NCBI GenBank assembly: GCA_024644125.1
Contig: JAHELQ010000046.1
Coordinates: 1 to 18,408, forward strand
Reading direction: 5' to 3'
Source: Candidatus Aminicenantota bacterium
GTDB taxonomy: Bacteria > Acidobacteriota > Aminicenantia > UBA2199
DNA length: 18,408 bases
This document shows positions 8,185 through 16,158 of the stretch, in pieces. The notes under the pieces are model-generated. The model did not search any database. It was not told where the DNA came from and saw nothing but the letters and a program-made list of their open reading frames with translations. A program made the position numbers and the translations under genes. How positions within the stretch are numbered: position 1 is the first letter of the stretch; each line of letters starts with the position of its first letter.

Positions 8185-8276
8185 TCGCGCCTCGTGATTG
8201 AATTGTCCCATATTTTGACCTGATTTTTATAGCGAACAAAATCTCTATCCGCTAAAATACCTTCTGCATTCTGCAT

Positions 8277-8315
8277 TTTACACATTTAATTTTTAGTTAA
8301 AATTTTTTTTGGAGG
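8277..8315 (+). promoter_or_regulatory. Possible promoter and Shine-Dalgarno of the metallophosphoesterase
   Basis: TTTACA (8277-8282) and TAAAAT (8298-8303) each match the -35 and -10 consensus at five of six positions, but the 15-base spacer is short. GGAGG at 8311-8315 lies eight bases before ATG 8324 and fixes that start. Just upstream, TTCTGCA is tandemly duplicated at 8262-8275. The rest of the 139-base gap shows no gene. Confidence 0.4.
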
Positions 8316-8323
8316 AAAAAAGA

Positions 8324-9514
8324 ATGAAATCAGGCGACAGGACAATCAAAAGAATTTTTATCAGCGATTTACACATGGGGGACGACCGGAGCCTCACAAC
8401 CCACAGCCCCGAGTACCCATATTGCTACGGCTGGCTGAGGGACGACGACCAGGCCAAACGCATCACCATGCTGGCGGATTTTTTGGAATACCTCATCGCC
8501 ACTCCGGCAGCATGCGACGAGCTCGTCATCCTGGGCGACCTGTTCGACCAATGGGTATGCCCGGTGGCGTTCGAACCCACCACATACGACCGCATTGTCA
8601 ACCAAACCAAACAAAACGAACGGATCATCGTCAATTTACGCAAAATCGCATCCCCCGATTGCCCCATCGCCCTTTACTTTGTCCCGGGCAATCACGACAT
8701 GTTGACCCCGCGGTCATTTATGGAAAAGAATTTCCCCGGGATCCAGTTCATCGGCGAAGACAACATCGGCGTCTTCCAGCAAGACACCATCGCCGCCGAG
8801 CATGGCAGTCAGTACACCCTGTTTTGCGGCCCCAATCCCGGTATGGGCGGACGACTCCCCATCGGCTTTTACATCTCCCGCGCCGCCGCCAATAAAAAGG
8901 CCGCCACCGGAGGCGACGACATCGACATCGTGGACGCGCTCGAAGCAGTCATTCACGATTTTTTCAAAGACATCATCTCCTTCTACATGACCGGGATGAA
9001 AGAGATCTACGAAGCAATCGCCAAGGGCATGGAGCTGGCGCTCGACACCCCCATCGTGATGAACGGGCTCAATTGCGTTCACGACGCTCCCACCGTCGAA
9101 GAGGTGGCAGACGCTTACGCAGATCTCTGGAAACGTTGGGAACGCCGCCGTCCGCAAGGAGTCAGCGCTCTCCAGGCCATGATGAACGAGCTTTTCCATC
9201 TCCACGGTGTCGCCGAAAAACACTATTTCGAGCCGAACACAGCCAAAATCGTCGTATTCGGACACACGCACAAATACATGACGAGAGGTTATCACCGTAT
9301 CGGCGACGACCTCCATCCGGCCCTATTGGGAGGACATTGCGATTACATCTACGCCAATTCCGGCACCTGGATCAACGACCACCCCTATTGTTCCTACGTC
9401 CAGACGGAACTCAACCCCGGGGATAACAAACACTACGTACGCCTGCTCCGCTACGAATCGCAACAAAATCCCGCAATCCCCCTGGCGGACGAGAAATACA
9501 TCACACTGGCCTGA
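8324..9514 (+). CDS. Calcineurin-like metallophosphoesterase
   Basis: All metal-binding motifs of the calcineurin-like phosphoesterase family are present in order: SDLH (D15, H17), LGDLFDQW (D72), PGNHD (N123, H124, D125) and FGHTHK (H314, H316). These normally hold two metal ions that cleave phosphomonoesters, phosphodiesters or pyrophosphates. The GDLFDxW block recalls LpxH-type lipid pyrophosphatases, but the 397-residue length and a large insert between the third and fourth motifs (about residues 130-305) differ from LpxH, so the substrate is open. No signal peptide is seen. A TTG at 8309 is in frame, but the GGAGG at 8311-8315 overlaps the extension it would make, so ATG 8324 is the real start. 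It lies after the lipase gene with its own probable promoter; co-function with the lipase in phospholipid turnover is a guess. Confidence 0.93.
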   Translation: MKSGDRTIKRIFISDLHMGDDRSLTTHSPEYPYCYGWLRDDDQAKRITMLADFLEYLIATPAACDELVILGDLFDQWVCPVAFEPTTYDRIVNQTKQNERIIVNLRKIASPDCPIALYFVPGNHDMLTPRSFMEKNFPGIQFIGEDNIGVFQQDTIAAEHGSQYTLFCGPNPGMGGRLPIGFYISRAAANKKAATGGDDIDIVDALEAVIHDFFKDIISFYMTGMKEIYEAIAKGMELALDTPIVMNGLNCVHDAPTVEEVADAYADLWKRWERRRPQGVSALQAMMNELFHLHGVAEKHYFEPNTAKIVVFGHTHKYMTRGYHRIGDDLHPALLGGHCDYIYANSGTWINDHPYCSYVQTELNPGDNKHYVRLLRYESQQNPAIPLADEKYITLA

Positions 9515-9538
9515 ATATCTGGATGGAAACACCTGAAG

Positions 9539-9565
9539 CCGTTATCTACCGTCCATGGATAGCGG
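9539..9565 (+). terminator. Stem-loop after the metallophosphoesterase gene
   Basis: CCGTTATCTA (9539-9548) can pair with TGGATAGCGG (9556-9565): ten pairs including two G-U, with a seven-base loop, 25 bases after the stop. No U-run follows directly; the nearest T7 is at 9596-9602. A weak or factor-assisted terminator, or an RNA-processing hairpin, is possible. Confidence 0.4.
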
Positions 9566-9591
9566 CCATCCCCCGTCAAATTAATTCATAG

Positions 9592-9609
9592 ATAATTTTT
9601 TTAAATTAT
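9592..9609. promoter_or_regulatory. AT-rich perfect inverted repeat upstream of the 156-aa gene
   Basis: ATAATTT (9592-9598) and AAATTAT (9603-9609) form a perfect seven-base inverted repeat with a TTTT centre, at the start of an AT-rich stretch that also holds TAAAAT (9634-9639) and TATACT (9639-9644) as possible -10 elements. It could be an operator or an UP-like element; no good -35 is seen. Confidence 0.3.
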
Positions 9610-9690
9610 GTGGAAAATAAAATTTCATTGGGATAAAATATACTCTGAGACACAGGCCAAAAACCAAAGACAATACCAAGGAGGAGAACA

Positions 9691-10161
9691 TTGTCCAAAT
9701 CAAGCTCAAAGAATGATCAGCACAAATTCATTATAAGAAAATCACTCACGGCTCGTCAGGCTTTAGGCTATTATGCGTCTATTACTATTAGTGGCGACAG
9801 AGGAATGAAACCGCTTGATGAGAAGATATTTGAAAGTGAAATCGACCTCGATGAGCCTGTAGTAATTACAGTTACATGCCATGCCGAAGATGAGACTCAG
9901 AAACCAAAATGGCCCGAAAATCTCTATATTTCGACACATAGCACTCAAGACGCAGACAATGAAACAATATCTTTTCAGGGCTTGTTCAATTGTGAAATAG
10001 TGGATGGCTATAAAATCCACCCATTTGACAAAAAGCGAAATCATTTTCGCCTGCGAATTATACGGGGGAAAAAGCAAATTAGTGTCGGCCCGCCCACAGA
10101 TGTACCCACGACTACGATCACCATTGGAGACGAACCGCCGGATGGCATTGGTGGAAAATAA
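9691..10161 (+). CDS. Hypothetical 156-aa beta-rich protein
   Basis: The start is TTG, but AAGGAGG at 9678-9684, six bases upstream, makes it convincing. No signal peptide, membrane segment or known catalytic motif is seen. The sequence alternates short hydrophobic strands with charged loops (IDLDEPVVITVTCHAED; NHFRLRIIRGKK), suggesting a beta sandwich. Its C-terminal segment, PPTDVPTTTITIGDEP, resembles the C-terminus of the 111-aa protein of the protease operon (PPNTPTTLNITVGIDEP), and both are preceded by an aromatic-basic strand (FRLRI versus WRVKL). It is AT-rich: a sampled 60-base row at 9781 has 22 G/C, against 29 in the sensor row at 11041. It lies 37 bases before the second sensor gene and is probably co-transcribed with it. 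Function unknown. Confidence 0.82.
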   Translation: MSKSSSKNDQHKFIIRKSLTARQALGYYASITISGDRGMKPLDEKIFESEIDLDEPVVITVTCHAEDETQKPKWPENLYISTHSTQDADNETISFQGLFNCEIVDGYKIHPFDKKRNHFRLRIIRGKKQISVGPPTDVPTTTITIGDEPPDGIGGK

Positions 10162-10198
10162 TTCGATATAACACCGCCGATCGTCATGCGCTTAGAGA

Positions 10199-13100
10199 AT
10201 GAAGAATATACACTTCCTCAAAATATTCCTGATCCTGGTCGCCGTCGGGCATCCATTCACATTGCGCGGCGGCCTTCCGTTCACCACATATTACAATTCT
10301 CAACGTTGTGACTTCCAGCCGCAGAGTTGGGAGATCATTCAAGATAGCCGGGGAATCATCTACGCCGCCAACCTGGGAGGATTGCTGGAATTTGACGGAG
10401 TTACATGGAGGACCACCCCCATACCGAATCACACGGTACGGTCCATCGCCATAGCGGACGATAAAACCCTCTTTGTCGGTGGGCGGGATGAAATCGGTTT
10501 CTTCTCGACCGGGCCGTTTGGCGCTCTACACTACAACACACTGAACGACGATTTGCCTCCCAGCCTGCGGAACTTCGGAACCGTCTGGGGAACGCACGCC
10601 ACACAGCAAGGGATCTATTTCTGGACCACCAAACATCTTTTCCGCCTGGACCGCAAAACCGGCCGGATAAAAGTCTGGAATTCCCGGGGAGTATTTTCCG
10701 CCTCGTTTGTCTACGCCGATGAATACTATATCCGCGATAACGCCATCGGGTTCATGAAAATAGTGGGAGATTCCCTTCGCTCCGCAGAAGGAGGGAAAAT
10801 ATTCGCCGCGAAAAAATCATTCGCCCAAGTCCCATTCTCCGGGAATAGTCTCCTGACCATCACGCGGGACGGAATGTATCTGTACGACGGCGAGACCGCC
10901 TCCCCCTACCCGACAACCGTCGATCACCTACTGAAGAATTTGGAGGTCAATTGCGGCACCCGCCTACGGAATGGGGACATCGCCCTGGGCACGCGACTCG
11001 GCGGCGTCTTGATTCTCACCCCTGACGGTGGTCTCGAAGAAGTTTTCGATAAATCCGCCGGGCTCCCGGACAATATGATCCGTAATGTTTTCGAAGACCG
11101 GCAAGGCGCACTATGGCTCGCCATGGACAAAGGGATCGTCAAAATCGAATACGCCTCCCCCTTTAGAACCTTCAACGACCAGAATTACAATCTACCGGGA
11201 ATCGTTCTCTCCGTCGTCCGTCACGGAAGCGATGACACGATTTTCGCCGGAACCACCACCGGCCTGTATATTCAAAAGCCAGACGGCACATTCCGTTCGG
11301 AGCCGAGAATCAGCGGCATTGTCTGGTCCCTGTTGCCCACCGACGACAGTCTCCTGGCGGGAACCAACCGAGGGATTATCCAATTGGCAGGTGGATCGGA
11401 AAAGCCAGTTTCCAATTTCCCCACCTATGTGTTGATCCGGTCCGGCAGCGACGCGAACCGCATTTGGGCCGGCACGCAATGGGGGCTCATATCTTTGAGA
11501 AAACATTCCACAAGTGGCCTTTATAGAGAAGAATACAAATTCGACAAGATTCAGTCGAACATCCATTCCATCGTGGAAGACAACGACGGTTCTCTATGGA
11601 TCGGGACATTGACCCAGGGGGTGGTCTACGTCACATGTTCCCGTCCATTATCTCCCCACGGCATCGCGGTCACCCAGTACAACCAAACCCATGGGCTCCC
11701 TCCAGGGGAAATCCACGTATTCCCTGTAACCGGGCGGACAGTGTTCGCGACAGCCCAGGGGATATTTGAATTCAACCGGCGACGCCAATCCTTTGTCCCA
11801 TTTTCCACGCTTGGAGATAGATTCGCCGGCGGCCCCAACGGAGTCAGTGTTTTTCGCCTGGCTGAAGCCGCCGACAAACAGATCTGGATCCACTCCTTAA
11901 AAAAAAATTTCCGGGCCATCCCTCAAAAAAACGGGCCATACAGATTGGAAGAAAAAGTATTCCTCCGCTTACCCTTCGACCAGGTGAACGCGATCTTCCC
12001 GGATCCTGGTCACGGCAAAACCTGGTTTGCCGCGGTCAACGGCTTGATATCCTTCGATACTACTCGCGAAAAGAACACAGATACACCCTTCGACGTGATC
12101 ATCCGCAATATCTCCATCAATGGAAAACCTCATTCCCCATCGACCGTTCCCTCATTGGAATACAACGACAGGAACTTGCTGTTTCAGTTCGCCGCTCCGT
12201 TCTTCGAGTCTGAATCCAAAACCGAGTATCGCTGTCTCCTGGAAGGGTATGATAAAGACTGGTCGCCCTGGGAAAAGAAGACAGAAAAAAATTACACAAA
12301 CCTCAATCCCCGAAGGTATTCGTTCAAAGTACAGGCCAAAAATATCTACGGGACAATCAGTCGGGAGGATTCATTCAATTTTAAAATACTATCTCCATGG
12401 TATCTGACCTGGTGGGCGCTATTATCATACATGCTGACCGGCCTGTCCACCATATACCTGGCGGCGATGTGGCGATCGAGGCATCTAGTCAAAGAGAAGC
12501 GACAGCTCGAACAAATCATCGGCCAACGGACCAAAGAAATCCAGCAGAAAAACATCCAGTTGGAAGAGATGGACCGGATCAAATCCCGCTTCTTCGCCAA
12601 CATCTCCCACGAATTCAGAACCCCCCTCACCTTGATCATGGCCCCATTGGAGAGAATGATCTATGAGCCTCACCTGGAACCGTATATCGGTGACCTGCGG
12701 ATGATGGACCAAAATAGCCGGCGACTCCTCAATTTGATCAATCAATTACTCCAGCTTTCCCAATTTGACAATGGCACCATGAAACTAAAGGCTTCATGCC
12801 AAAATATCGTACCGTTCCTGAAAGGGATACTACACGCGTTCGACACTCTCGCCGCCCAAAGGCAGCAACGCCTGTCGTTCGTTTGCGAAGAGGCTGTAGT
12901 CGACGTCTATTTCGATTCCGAAAAAATGGAAGAGGTGGTAAACAACCTCCTGTCCAACGCCATTAAATTCACCCCTCCCGGAGGGGCCATCTCAGTTTCG
13001 ATTCTGGCGCAACCGGACCACATCGACATGACGGTCCGGGACACCGGTCCAGGAATACCCCGGGAAGAAGTGTCATTGATTTTCGATCGATTCTACCAGA

Positions 13101-14155
13101 CAAACAGTACCTACGAACATCACCGCCAGGGCTCCGGTATCGGCCTGGCCATTGCCAAAGAGATCGTCGAGCTCCATCATGGAGAAATACTCGCCAGGAA
13201 CCGCGATGGAATTCCAGGCGGAGCGGAAATTGTCGTCCGGTTACTTCTGGGCAAAGATCATTTATCGCCGGAAGAAACCATTCCACATTCCGAAGCAACC
13301 TGGAAACTTCAGGAGAAAACGACCCTCGATCTAACGGAACCCCTTCACGAAAACGAAGATGTCCCAGGATCCTCCACAGACATACTGGACAAGGACATTG
13401 TATTGGTGGTGGATGACAATGCCGACATGCGGCGTTTTATCCGCGGCGCCCTCGAACCCACCTATACCGTCATCGAAGCGGGAAACGGCGAACTGGGTGT
13501 GCGAAAAGCCGGGGAAACCATCCCGGACTTGATCCTCTGCGATGTCATGATGCCGGTGATGGACGGATGCGAAGCCACCAGGCTCTTGAAAAACGACAAA
13601 GCCACCAGCCACATCCCCATCATCCTGTTGACCGCCAGGGCAGGGGAGGAAAACGTCCTGGAAGGCCTGGAAACCATGGCGGACGATTATATCGTCAAAC
13701 CTTTCAATACCCGTTTGCTTCGCGCCCGCATCAAAAACCTCATCACCTTGCGCCGCCGTTTACAAGAAACCATTGGTTCGGAACTAACGTTCCCCACCTC
13801 AAAAATCAAAATCTCCCCCATCGACAGAGAATTCCTGGATGACCTACGGGAAATCATCGAGAAAAACATCTCCGACTCCGAATTCAACGTCGAAGAATTG
13901 AGCCGCAAACTCTATCTCAATCGCGCCACAGTCTACAGAAAAATTCAGGCCCTCACCGGCGAGACGCCCACGGAATTCATCCGCTCCTTCCGCTTAAAAC
14001 GGGCCGCCGAGCTACTAAAAAACAATTCCGGCACAATCCTCGATGTGGCGCTGGAGGTCGGATTTTCCAGCGCCAACTACTTCACCAAATGCTTCAAACA
14101 AAAATTCAACCACCTCCCATCAGACATTCACCATACAACCGACAAACGGCATTAA
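10199..14155 (+). CDS. Hybrid two-component sensor/regulator (propeller, Y_Y_Y, HisKA, HATPase, REC, AraC HTH), copy 2
   Basis: A paralogue of the sensor at 3034. The N-terminus is a signal peptide (KIFLILVAV core). Residues about 40-620 hold some 13-14 propeller strands (DGSLWIGT, ANRIWAGT, QGALWLAM), more diverged than in copy 1. A Y_Y_Y domain lies at about 631-730, a membrane helix at about 734-760, HisKA with H804 (SHEFRTPL), HATPase_c with N box (NLLSNAIKF, near 917) and GSGIGLAI (near 978), a receiver with D1115 (LCDVMMPV), and an AraC HTH at about 1211-1313. The kinase and receiver are close to copy 1 even in DNA (for example around 12568-12640 and 13600-13650), while the sensory parts differ, so the two probably bind different ligands. 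It follows the 156-aa gene by 37 bases; its own ribosome binding site is weak. Its target genes are unknown; no carbohydrate genes are nearby. Confidence 0.97.
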   Translation: MKNIHFLKIFLILVAVGHPFTLRGGLPFTTYYNSQRCDFQPQSWEIIQDSRGIIYAANLGGLLEFDGVTWRTTPIPNHTVRSIAIADDKTLFVGGRDEIGFFSTGPFGALHYNTLNDDLPPSLRNFGTVWGTHATQQGIYFWTTKHLFRLDRKTGRIKVWNSRGVFSASFVYADEYYIRDNAIGFMKIVGDSLRSAEGGKIFAAKKSFAQVPFSGNSLLTITRDGMYLYDGETASPYPTTVDHLLKNLEVNCGTRLRNGDIALGTRLGGVLILTPDGGLEEVFDKSAGLPDNMIRNVFEDRQGALWLAMDKGIVKIEYASPFRTFNDQNYNLPGIVLSVVRHGSDDTIFAGTTTGLYIQKPDGTFRSEPRISGIVWSLLPTDDSLLAGTNRGIIQLAGGSEKPVSNFPTYVLIRSGSDANRIWAGTQWGLISLRKHSTSGLYREEYKFDKIQSNIHSIVEDNDGSLWIGTLTQGVVYVTCSRPLSPHGIAVTQYNQTHGLPPGEIHVFPVTGRTVFATAQGIFEFNRRRQSFVPFSTLGDRFAGGPNGVSVFRLAEAADKQIWIHSLKKNFRAIPQKNGPYRLEEKVFLRLPFDQVNAIFPDPGHGKTWFAAVNGLISFDTTREKNTDTPFDVIIRNISINGKPHSPSTVPSLEYNDRNLLFQFAAPFFESESKTEYRCLLEGYDKDWSPWEKKTEKNYTNLNPRRYSFKVQAKNIYGTISREDSFNFKILSPWYLTWWALLSYMLTGLSTIYLAAMWRSRHLVKEKRQLEQIIGQRTKEIQQKNIQLEEMDRIKSRFFANISHEFRTPLTLIMAPLERMIYEPHLEPYIGDLRMMDQNSRRLLNLINQLLQLSQFDNGTMKLKASCQNIVPFLKGILHAFDTLAAQRQQRLSFVCEEAVVDVYFDSEKMEEVVNNLLSNAIKFTPPGGAISVSILAQPDHIDMTVRDTGPGIPREEVSLIFDRFYQTNSTYEHHRQGSGIGLAIAKEIVELHHGEILARNRDGIPGGAEIVVRLLLGKDHLSPEETIPHSEATWKLQEKTTLDLTEPLHENEDVPGSSTDILDKDIVLVVDDNADMRRFIRGALEPTYTVIEAGNGELGVRKAGETIPDLILCDVMMPVMDGCEATRLLKNDKATSHIPIILLTARAGEENVLEGLETMADDYIVKPFNTRLLRARIKNLITLRRRLQETIGSELTFPTSKIKISPIDREFLDDLREIIEKNISDSEFNVEELSRKLYLNRATVYRKIQALTGETPTEFIRSFRLKRAAELLKNNSGTILDVALEVGFSSANYFTKCFKQKFNHLPSDIHHTTDKRH

Positions 14156-14232
14156 TCGCCCGCGAACGACACCCCAACGCAACCGTCAGTGGCTACGGTC
14201 ACGTCGGTTGGACTGTGAATCCCCCCGTATCC

Positions 14233-14499
14233 ATGAATTCGAACCTGAAAGGCGACTTCACCTATATGACGGTAATGCCGAAAACCACCCATATTCTGGT
14301 TGTGGCCACCGGTTACCCCGTAGTCAAGTGGCCCACTAACGCCGGTGTCGGACCGATCATTCCTACCAACACAAATCTGCGTATGGTTCTCAGCGACGAC
14401 TGGAAAACCGGAACAGCGAATTTCAGCTTTACTGACAACGATGGGAAATGGCATGAAGTGAACGACGCTCCTGCCACACTCATCACATGCTTCGAATAA
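14233..14499 (+). CDS. Short hypothetical protein, possibly a 5'-truncated gene
   Basis: The plus-strand frame ending at TAA 14499 looks coding: ordinary codon use and strand-like segments (HILVVATGYPVVKW, TANFSFTDNDGKWHEV). Protein-like sequence in this frame (SGYGHVGWTVNPPVS) extends upstream to about 14165, yet the only starts are ATG 14233, GTG 14215, and ATG 14089, which lies deep inside the sensor gene; none has a ribosome binding site. I give ATG 14233 as the formal start but think the true N-terminus has been lost, with the end of the sensor gene joined to the remnant. The minus-strand frame over the same bases looks less protein-like. No family recognised. Confidence 0.4.
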   Translation: MNSNLKGDFTYMTVMPKTTHILVVATGYPVVKWPTNAGVGPIIPTNTNLRMVLSDDWKTGTANFSFTDNDGKWHEVNDAPATLITCFE

Positions 14500-14543
14500 G
14501 AATCACGTATCCAATGGAGCGTCAACCTTAAGCATACAGTGAA

Positions 14544-14591
14544 CCGGGGCCGCGCCCCCCTCTTATCATAAAGACGGAGGCGCGGTCCCGG
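14544..14591. terminator. GC-rich stem-loop between convergent genes
   Basis: CCGGGGCCGCGCC (14544-14556) pairs with GGCGCGGTCCCGG (14579-14591) at 12 of 13 positions (13 with G-U on the plus-strand RNA), loop 22 bases. It lies where plus-strand transcription from 14499 meets the minus-strand operon and could stop both, but neither side has a T-run. The right arm lies within the last codons of the 139-aa gene. Confidence 0.45.
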
Positions 14592-14985
14592 CCCTATCTA
14601 TCCTTCCCCCAAACTCTCCACCTGAAAAGCCAACCGGTCCCTCATCCGTGGTTCTGGTCATTTTGATCGACCAACCGGGAAGCCCAGGCGGAATTTTTAG
14701 TACAGTGCCGTCGCCGGAACGGGCGACCGCGACATGGCCTTCCCCCGAATACTCGAAGTCCAGCCACCCCGGCAATTGGACCAGTGTATCCCGTTGCAAG
14801 CGACCGGGCCCGCTGACAACAGACACATGCAAATAATCACCGTCTGCTCCCAACCCCAGAGACACAGTGACAGAGCTGTTAAAACTGATCATGTGGGCCG
14901 TAGCGGAGCTGGAGTGATACACGTTGATATCCCTCCGCTCCGTCACCAACCGGTTCTCGATTATAAGCTTAACACCCTTGGCCAT
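14566..14985 (-). CDS. Hypothetical 139-aa beta-rich protein, partner of the serine peptidase
   Basis: ATG at 14985 overlaps the last 17 bases of the serine-peptidase gene in another frame, suggesting translational coupling; a GGAAGG lies nine bases upstream. No signal peptide or known motif is seen and there is no cysteine. The middle is strongly strand-forming (SVTVSLGLGADGDYLHVSVV, GHVAVARSGDGTVLKI) and ends with WSIKMTRT before a Gly-rich tail. By eye the first half aligns with the 111-aa protein: NRLVTERRDINVYH versus NAYVKNVFGEDIQVFR, and GLGADGDYLHVSV versus YLGGSDVALLVNA. Both sit directly after a peptidase gene, so I infer a shared role as peptidase partner, inhibitor or substrate. 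Confidence 0.8.
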   Translation of the reverse strand: MAKGVKLIIENRLVTERRDINVYHSSSATAHMISFNSSVTVSLGLGADGDYLHVSVVSGPGRLQRDTLVQLPGWLDFEYSGEGHVAVARSGDGTVLKIPPGLPGWSIKMTRTTDEGPVGFSGGEFGGRIDRAGTAPPSL

Positions 14986-16078
14986 TTGTAAACGCCTTCC
15001 GCTTCATGTCTGCAACCAATGCTCTAAATTCAGATACTCTCGTGCAATGGGCCCCTTCAGAGAATATACCCATATTGGGATATCGCACCGACAAAAGCCC
15101 CTGCCCGGTCCAACGAAAATCGCGGTTGTCTCCCCTTGCCACAAGACCGATCACCTCGCCGCTCTCCCGATCAAACACCGGAGAACCGCTATTACCGGAA
15201 TACACATCCAGATCCGCTACAAAATACCCGTCATGGACCCGATGGACACTCGCCCCCGGAGCGTATTTCAACGGCAAGCCGCAAGGGTGGCCGACGACGT
15301 AGATTGGTTGATGGCGAGCGATATCTCCATCAACCAATCGCGCCGCCGGCCGCCCTTTCACCGCGCGGTCCAGTTTCACCAACGCCCAATCGGACCGTTT
15401 CCCATCCCGTTGATACTCCTTCCTCACAATGTCCACACACTGATACACATCATCAGCGGACACCCGAGTCAAAGGAGTCCAGGCATCCATCATTCTGTAA
15501 CCAAAGACAATACGCAAAGCCGAAAGGTTATGCGAGTTCACACAATGGCCGGCGGTGGCGATAATATCTTCCGCTACCAGAAAGCCGGTACAGAGCTTTC
15601 CCCGCGACACCGGTTGATGACGGAACGGCTCGTTGACATTCAGGTTGTAAGAACGCCCAAAATTCTTGACATCCAATTCCAGCATTCCCTCTTCCCCGGC
15701 AAACAAATGGGAACTCTCCCAAATCGACGCCACACATCCGACATTCTCCAGAACCAACCCATCCTGAATTTGCCATACATCCAACCGCTCATCACTCCCC
15801 CAAACGCCCCTGGGATTTTTTTGCTCATAAGTTAACGACACCAACTTCTGAATCAATTCAGCGTCGCTAAGCCCCGACAACGCCTCGTTGGGAGCCATTT
15901 CTTCCGCCACATCGTACACCGCCTCCACCTGCTTCATGATCGCATCCCGCTCCGGCGTCCCCTCGATATCGGAAAACACAAACCGCTCCCCATCGGGTAC
16001 CCGCGCCCCCCTAACCAAAAGCTCCCGGTCCAACTCCGCCACCGTGAACTTATTAAACAAACCATTTCGACCCAACAT
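14969..16078 (-). CDS. Trypsin/V8-like serine peptidase with N-terminal extension
   Basis: The catalytic triad of the chymotrypsin fold is intact: H178 in TAGHC, D230 in SDWALVKLD and S297 in GNSGSPVF. The GNSGSP form is that of V8-like (S1B) enzymes. The residue six before the Ser is Asp 291, the place of trypsin Asp189, compatible with cleavage after Arg/Lys but common in this family and so not proof. Residues 1 to about 95 form a helical, acidic extension before a WGSDERLDVWQI segment that starts the peptidase part; it may be a pro-region or an interaction domain. No signal peptide is seen, unusual for this peptidase class and pointing to a cytoplasmic role. ATG 16078 follows AAAAGGAGG by five bases. 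It is third in the minus-strand operon, 80 bases after the 111-aa gene. Confidence 0.93.
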   Translation of the reverse strand: MLGRNGLFNKFTVAELDRELLVRGARVPDGERFVFSDIEGTPERDAIMKQVEAVYDVAEEMAPNEALSGLSDAELIQKLVSLTYEQKNPRGVWGSDERLDVWQIQDGLVLENVGCVASIWESSHLFAGEEGMLELDVKNFGRSYNLNVNEPFRHQPVSRGKLCTGFLVAEDIIATAGHCVNSHNLSALRIVFGYRMMDAWTPLTRVSADDVYQCVDIVRKEYQRDGKRSDWALVKLDRAVKGRPAARLVDGDIARHQPIYVVGHPCGLPLKYAPGASVHRVHDGYFVADLDVYSGNSGSPVFDRESGEVIGLVARGDNRDFRWTGQGLLSVRYPNMGIFSEGAHCTRVSEFRALVADMKRKAFTNGQGC

Positions 16079-16158
16079 ATCGCCTCCTTTTAATCGTTGT
16101 TCCTACTGTCCCTTCCTCATGCCGAAACGCTCTTCCACTTCAGCGCCCAACCCCTTTC

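Noticed and set aside
8262..8275. Tandem TTCTGCA duplication before the metallophosphoesterase as a mobile or regulatory repeat
   Set aside because: Only two seven-base copies in an AT-rich spacer; too short to support more than chance slippage.
14152..14454. Minus-strand gene between the sensor and the protease operon
   Set aside because: The product is less protein-like than the plus-strand frame over the same bases and it lacks a ribosome binding site.
14924..15835. Long plus-strand open frame (303 codons) opposite the serine peptidase gene
   Set aside because: It is antisense to a peptidase with a full catalytic triad and good ribosome binding site; its own product is Pro/Arg/His-rich without domain features.
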